64,000 nucleotides of DNA from assembly GCA_036960565.1 (NCBI GenBank), contig JBALXQ010000009.1, positions 62,001-126,000 on the forward strand, read 5' to 3'. Shown piece by piece: positions 59,942 to 64,000 of this stretch. The position numbers and the translations under genes were made by a program. The DNA comes from Bermanella sp036960565 (GTDB lineage Bacteria; Pseudomonadota; Gammaproteobacteria; Pseudomonadales; Oceanobacteraceae). A model generated the notes under the pieces. It was not told the DNA's origin, ran no database searches, and worked only from the letters and a program-made list of their open reading frames with translations. Numbering within the stretch: the stretch's first letter is position 1; every line of letters begins with the position of its first letter.

Positions 59942-62638
59942 ATGAGTCAGTATGTAAACGGGCAGCGCTGGATTAGCCTTGCTGAGCCTGAATTGGGCCT
60001 TGGTGTTGTTAGTGAGTGTGAGCATCGTAGAGTCACCATCGAATTTCCCCATGCAGAAACCAACAGGCTCTACTCTATTGGCACTACTCCCCTCATTCGT
60101 TGTAAGTTTACAACGGGAGATAAGGTTGAGTTACTCAGTGGCTCCATCGAAAGTATTGTATCTCTCCAGGAAAGATCTGGGGTTTTATATTACGAACTTT
60201 CCTCAGAAAGCTGGGTAAGTGAAGACAAGCTGGCTCACAATCAAGGCAAGATATCACCGCTTGAGCGCCTGCAAGCCGGTCAAATTGGAAGCTTTAAGTG
60301 GTTCAATTTATACCGGAATTTCCTACAAGCCTCTACTCACCATCAAGGGCAGCTGTGCCATGGATTTGTAGGCCCAAAAATAAACATTATTCCTCACCAA
60401 TATGATGTTGCCCAGCAAATCCTGAATATGCCGCTACCCAGAGCATTGCTGGCAGACGAAGTAGGCTTAGGTAAAACAATTGAGGCCGGCTTGGTTATCC
60501 ATCAGCTCGTTATGAGTGGAAGGGCCCAACGCATACTTATATGTGTACCAGCACCACTAATCAATCAATGGCTAGTGGAAATGAAACGTAAATTCAATCT
60601 TGATTGCACGCTTATTGATGATGAATTTTGCGCAGAACAACAAGGCGCCAACCCTTTTAATCAGGTGCAAGTAGCCTTGTGTAATTTTGATTGGCTATCA
60701 AACAGCAAGTATATCGATCAGGCCCTCGACACCCAATGGGATATGATGGTTATAGATGAAAGCCATCGATTACAGTGGCAATCCAAGGCTTACCAGAGTG
60801 CTTTTGAACTTTCCAAAGTCAGCACAGGCGTTCTTTTGCTGACAGCTACCCCCGAACAACTTGGGGTAGAGAGTCATTTTGCTCGCCTTCACATGCTAGA
60901 CCCTCTTCGTTTTTCTGATTTAGATCAGTTTCTAAGTGAAGAGCAGCAATATGGATTGGTAAGTCAGATTGTAGATTCCATTGAAATTGAAGGGCTAAGT
61001 GCGTCTCTCAGTCAAATAACCAAATTGGGCGATGATAAACTTTTACAGTTTGCTGAAGATACGATTGATAATAACGACGATGAAAATATATTTATCGACT
61101 GGATGGCTGATCGCTACGGCACTGGCAGAATGGTCTACCGCAATACCCGCAGAAGCATAGCTGGTTTCCCCGAGAGACATTGCCAATTTTACCACCTAAA
61201 AGATCAAACAAATTTGGAATGGCTGCTTGACTGGTTACCCCAACAAGGTGACAAAAAGGTTTTATTAATTTGCCAGACAGCTGAAAATGCTCAGCTAATA
61301 ACGGACCAAATAAACCTAACCACCTCAATTGAAGCAGGCGCCTTTCATGAGCACCATGACCTGATCGATAGAGATAGAATAGCAGCACAATTTGTAGAAG
61401 ATGATGGCGTTCAAGTTTTAGTCTGTAGTGAAATTGGCGGCGAAGGGCGTAATTTCCAGCATGCACAAAACTTAGTGCTGTTTGATTTACCCAATCACCC
61501 AGATTTAGTGGATCAGCGCATTGGTCGTTTAGACCGTATAGGTCAAGGCAGCGACATTTATATTCACGTGCCATTGCAAGCTCGTAGCGCTCAATCCCGC
61601 ATGGCCGCTCTGTATCACCACGGCTTTGACATGTTTACCAAGCCGAACCCGGCGGCATCTCCTATATTCGAAGCCTATAGTATCGAAATTGAAGATATGC
61701 TCGAAACGGGTAATAACGCAGAAGCGATAATCACTCAGTGCGAACAAGCCAGCATTCAACTATTAGCAGAAATAGAGCAAGGTCGAGATAGGCTTTTGGA
61801 GCAGCATTCATTTTCCGAGAAAAGAATTGATCCGCTAATAGACTCCATCAATTCGTCAGATGACGGGCAAGGTGATCTGAAGGCGATTTTGCTTAATATA
61901 TTTGACAATAGCCATATAGAAACTGAATTTACGAGCGCTCAGAACATCATTATAAGCCCTCAAGAGAACTGCCCTTTTTCTTTTATTAACAGCTTAAGAG
62001 ACGATAAAGCGACCATTACATTTGATCGCAAGCAAGCATCTTTGCGAGAGGACTTAGAGTTTATTTCATGGGATCACCCTTGGATCAAGGACATCGTGGA
62101 TGACTTAGAAGCTTCAGGAAATGCATTTACTTCATGCGCCTTATTTAAAGATAAGACATATAAAAATGGACAGGTATTTGTTGAAACCTTTTACCAGGTC
62201 AAGGCCGATGGCCCTGGTCGTTTGGAGCTTAATCGTTATTTGGCTCCTCAGACTCGTCACTACACCATAAGTGATGAATTAAAGAATATGAGCAAGACAA
62301 TTGACCTTGATGAGATGCGAGATAATAACGAGTTCATCAAAAAAGATATGGCTCAAGAAATCATAAAAATGAAATGGCCAGAAATAGTCAAAGCGGTAAG
62401 TTTAAGTGAAAAACTTGCAGCACATACATCAAAGGAGGCTATTGAACAATCAGTATTAAACATGATGGAGAAAACAAATCGAGAGCTTGCACGCTATAAA
62501 TCACTAGAGATTGTTCCAGGTAGCTATCAAAGTGAAATAGATGCCCTTAGTCAAAATGCAAAGGAATCGACTTCGTATCTACAGTCTGCCAAACCTAAAT
62601 TAATGGGACTATGTGTATGGGTAAACTTCTTTCAATAA
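59942..62638 (+). CDS. rapA: RNA polymerase-associated ATPase RapA (HepA)
   Basis: A Swi2/Snf2 ATPase that binds RNA polymerase and promotes its recycling. The 898-residue protein has the N-terminal Tudor-like region (QRWISLAEPELGLGVVSECE). The ATPase carries motif I LLADEVGLGKTIEAGLVIHQ (about residue 175), motif II DESH instead of the DEAH of E. coli, and TATPEQLGVESHFARLHMLDP. The helicase C part contains CSEIGGEGRNFQHA and RIGRLDRIGQ. It is about 70 residues shorter than E. coli RapA (968). The ATG at 59942 with a G-rich ribosome-binding site is preferred over a start 4 codons earlier. Confidence 0.94.
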   Translation: MSQYVNGQRWISLAEPELGLGVVSECEHRRVTIEFPHAETNRLYSIGTTPLIRCKFTTGDKVELLSGSIESIVSLQERSGVLYYELSSESWVSEDKLAHNQGKISPLERLQAGQIGSFKWFNLYRNFLQASTHHQGQLCHGFVGPKINIIPHQYDVAQQILNMPLPRALLADEVGLGKTIEAGLVIHQLVMSGRAQRILICVPAPLINQWLVEMKRKFNLDCTLIDDEFCAEQQGANPFNQVQVALCNFDWLSNSKYIDQALDTQWDMMVIDESHRLQWQSKAYQSAFELSKVSTGVLLLTATPEQLGVESHFARLHMLDPLRFSDLDQFLSEEQQYGLVSQIVDSIEIEGLSASLSQITKLGDDKLLQFAEDTIDNNDDENIFIDWMADRYGTGRMVYRNTRRSIAGFPERHCQFYHLKDQTNLEWLLDWLPQQGDKKVLLICQTAENAQLITDQINLTTSIEAGAFHEHHDLIDRDRIAAQFVEDDGVQVLVCSEIGGEGRNFQHAQNLVLFDLPNHPDLVDQRIGRLDRIGQGSDIYIHVPLQARSAQSRMAALYHHGFDMFTKPNPAASPIFEAYSIEIEDMLETGNNAEAIITQCEQASIQLLAEIEQGRDRLLEQHSFSEKRIDPLIDSINSSDDGQGDLKAILLNIFDNSHIETEFTSAQNIIISPQENCPFSFINSLRDDKATITFDRKQASLREDLEFISWDHPWIKDIVDDLEASGNAFTSCALFKDKTYKNGQVFVETFYQVKADGPGRLELNRYLAPQTRHYTISDELKNMSKTIDLDEMRDNNEFIKKDMAQEIIKMKWPEIVKAVSLSEKLAAHTSKEAIEQSVLNMMEKTNRELARYKSLEIVPGSYQSEIDALSQNAKESTSYLQSAKPKLMGLCVWVNFFQ

Positions 62639-62658
62639 AAAATAATATGTGACTTTGT

Positions 62659-62694
62659 AAGCCTGTATAAAGCTAGACAGCTTTATACAGGCTT
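62659..62694. terminator. Convergent hairpin between rapA and rraA
   Basis: A perfect 16-bp stem aagcctgtataaagct / agctttatacaggctt (62659-62674 and 62679-62694) with an agac loop fills the gap between the two stops. T tracts are weak. It is the only candidate terminator for both genes. Confidence 0.75.
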
Positions 62695-62697
62695 CTC

Positions 62698-63183
62698 TTA
62701 ACTTGGCATTTTTAATGCCTTATCTGAAACAATGACACCATTATTATCTGCGTATATAAACATTCCGGGATTAATTTGTACCCCGGCAAACTTAACGGGC
62801 ACGTTCATTTCACCAATGCCTTTTTTCTCAGTTTTTCTTGGAACCACACCAAGCGCTTGAACACCTAGCTCTGTTTCCATTATTACGTCTACATCGCGAA
62901 TGCAGCCATAGATAACCAAACCTTCCCAGCCATTTTCCGCAGCTTTTTCTGCTAACATATCTCCCAATAAAGCATTCCTTAATGAGCCGCCACCATCAAC
63001 CACCATCACTTTACCGTGACCAGGCTGCGCCACTTGCTCCTTAACCAAGGAATTATCTTCATGGCATTTTATAGTTACCACTTCACCGCCAAAAGATTCT
63101 TTGGCACCATAATTATTAAAGATTGGCTCCAACACATCCACTTCTGGGTATTCATCACACAAATCTGGTGTTACATATTGCAT
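62698..63183 (-). CDS. rraA: RraA family protein (regulator of RNase E activity A / HMG aldolase fold)
   Basis: A 161-residue protein of the RraA family, trimeric in E. coli, where it binds and inhibits RNase E. Many relatives are metal-dependent 4-hydroxy-4-methyl-2-oxoglutarate or oxaloacetate aldolases. Visible features are TPDLCDEYPEVDVLEP at the N-terminus, VMVVDGGGSLRNALLGDMLAE, and VIYGCIRDVDVIMETELGVQALG with the G-x-x-R-D aldolase-type motif. Length matches E. coli RraA (161). It lies 19 bp after the hydrolase gene, probably in one transcript. Confidence 0.92.
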   Translation of the reverse strand: MQYVTPDLCDEYPEVDVLEPIFNNYGAKESFGGEVVTIKCHEDNSLVKEQVAQPGHGKVMVVDGGGSLRNALLGDMLAEKAAENGWEGLVIYGCIRDVDVIMETELGVQALGVVPRKTEKKGIGEMNVPVKFAGVQINPGMFIYADNNGVIVSDKALKMPS

Positions 63184-63202
63184 CGTATTTAAAACTCCAA
63201 TT

Positions 63203-64000
63203 TTATTGGCTAAACGTTAAATTCATCCATTCAATGGCCTTAGGCCATACTTCTTCTTCCGCTGGCTTGCTTACAACCATATCCACATGATTGTAGTCTT
63301 GCTTAAAGCCTTCTTTTTTAGATAAAAGATAAAACTTAGTATTATTTGAAAAGGATTTTGCAAGCTTAAGACAGTGCCTCGCGGGGTCACCCTTATCCTT
63401 TTGAGCCCCAAAAGCTAAGGTAGGAATTGTTAATCCTTGCTTTGATTTCCAATAGGATATTCCCTTTTTGGAACTCCAACCACTAAGCAACCCAGCCCAG
63501 CGTACAAACTCTTTTGCGATTCCAACCGGCTCATGTTCAGGACCAATATTTTTACCTGATAACCTTTTCTTAGCTAAAAGCGCCAGCCTAACTGACATCC
63601 TAATGCCAGGTATGCGTAATATAATGGGATAACGACTTACCTGAGAACCAAACAGCACTACACCTTGTATCTTGGCTATATCCGCATAGCCTCCTGCCAC
63701 GGCTGTAGCTATGGTCACCCCTCCCAAGGAATGACCAATCCAGAAAGCTTTTTTAGCCGTTTGCTCAAAAATGAAATTTTGAACTGCTGGCATATCAAAC
63801 TGAGAATACACCTCAACATCATTATCTTTGTAGCTGTCATTCTCGGGGCTATCTCCATGGCCACGAGCTTCAACCATCCAAGGGTCAAAACCAGCTTCTA
63901 ATAGAGATTTTGCAAACCCTTTGCCGGAATCAGAAAACCAGAACCCTCTATTAGAAAAGCTACCATGCAGCAAAATAACAGGTACGCCACGCACCTCGTC
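63203..64000 (-). CDS. Alpha/beta hydrolase, 5-prime end outside the window
   Basis: At least 266 residues of an alpha/beta-fold hydrolase; the frame runs off the right edge, so the true start is not visible. The oxyanion-hole motif VILLHGSFSNRGFWF, VEARGHGDSPEN, the nucleophile elbow GHSLGG and a likely catalytic His in DYNHVDMVV are present. The substrate is not predictable; relatives include esterases and lipases. It is upstream of rraA on the same strand. Confidence 0.88.
   Translation of the reverse strand, partial: DEVRGVPVILLHGSFSNRGFWFSDSGKGFAKSLLEAGFDPWMVEARGHGDSPENDSYKDNDVEVYSQFDMPAVQNFIFEQTAKKAFWIGHSLGGVTIATAVAGGYADIAKIQGVVLFGSQVSRYPIILRIPGIRMSVRLALLAKKRLSGKNIGPEHEPVGIAKEFVRWAGLLSGWSSKKGISYWKSKQGLTIPTLAFGAQKDKGDPARHCLKLAKSFSNNTKFYLLSKKEGFKQDYNHVDMVVSKPAEEEVWPKAIEWMNLTFSQ

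Noticed and set aside
61092..61574. 160-codon minus-strand open frame opposite rapA
   Set aside because: Lies entirely within the conserved helicase domain of rapA on the other strand.

Overview
The window is a stretch of chromosome from a moderately AT-rich gammaproteobacterium. Gene content and order point to the Pseudomonas/Cellvibrio side of the class: gacA-uvrC-pgsA followed by tRNA-Gly/Cys/Leu, then purB-hflD-mnmA-nudJ-rluE next to a monomeric-type isocitrate dehydrogenase, then cspD / clpS-clpA / infA-ate-aat / ftsK-lolA-rarA-crcB-serS-cysG. A marine Cellvibrionaceae-like or related Pseudomonadales organism is my inference; the species cannot be read from the sequence. Nearly everything is vertically inherited core genome. 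The only mobile-type gene is a solitary tyrosine recombinase. There is no rRNA, CRISPR array, insertion sequence or prophage.

Layout. 1-3.6 kb: response regulator gacA/uvrY, uvrC, pgsA and a three-tRNA operon with its own promoter and terminator. 3.6-7.8 kb (minus): purB, the ribosomal oxygenase roxA, a GNAT protein and a secretin-N-like lipoprotein. 8.0-9.8 kb: a YejM/PbgA-like inner-membrane sulfatase-fold protein sitting between purB and hflD. 9.9-12.7 kb (minus): rluE-nudJ-mnmA-hflD, tightly overlapped. 13-15.2 kb: idh, behind a promoter region with a 23-bp palindrome, an exact FNR/ANR box and a hairpin-rich leader. 15.3-20.1 kb: cspD, then a complete bacterial N-degron module (ClpS adaptor, ClpA unfoldase, and the two aminoacyl-tRNA-protein transferases) around infA. 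20.2-27.8 kb: ftsK, lolA, rarA, crcB, serS, cysG. 27.8-29.5 kb: a chemoreceptor whose ribosome-binding site lies inside a predicted hairpin. 29.8-32.8 kb: an M16C (PreP-like) protease with a (Gln-Glu)9 tract in its hinge. 32.9-37.8 kb: a TtpC-type TonB system (DUF3450, large TolQ/ExbB-like protein, ExbB, ExbD, TonB, TPR protein). 37.8-43.4 kb: xthA, a DUF350-like membrane protein, thiI, the lone recombinase and pyrC. 43.7-44.5 kb: a CheW domain split by a zinc-sensing CZB domain. 44.5-53.5 kb (minus): a type II secretion operon gspE-F-G-H-I-J-K-L-M followed by gorA; gspC and gspD are absent. 53.6-57.4 kb: etfBA divergent from etf-QO with a PsrA-type palindrome between them. 57.5-64 kb: DUF1285/radical-SAM pair, HDOD protein, rapA, rraA and a truncated alpha/beta hydrolase.

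Functional links: electrons from acyl-CoA dehydrogenases pass through EtfBA to Etf-QO and the quinone pool, and the shared PsrA-like operator suggests fatty-acid control. The N-degron module couples N-terminal Leu/Phe tagging to ClpS-ClpA(P) proteolysis. The TonB operon and the T2SS are envelope machines whose partners (receptors, secretin, GspC) must be encoded elsewhere. No clear undescribed multi-gene system stands out. The most novel-looking signals are regulatory: the idh leader, the chemoreceptor leader and several long perfect palindromes. Some protein architectures are also unusual: CheW-CZB, the secretin-N lipoprotein, and a YejM homologue that keeps metal-site residues.
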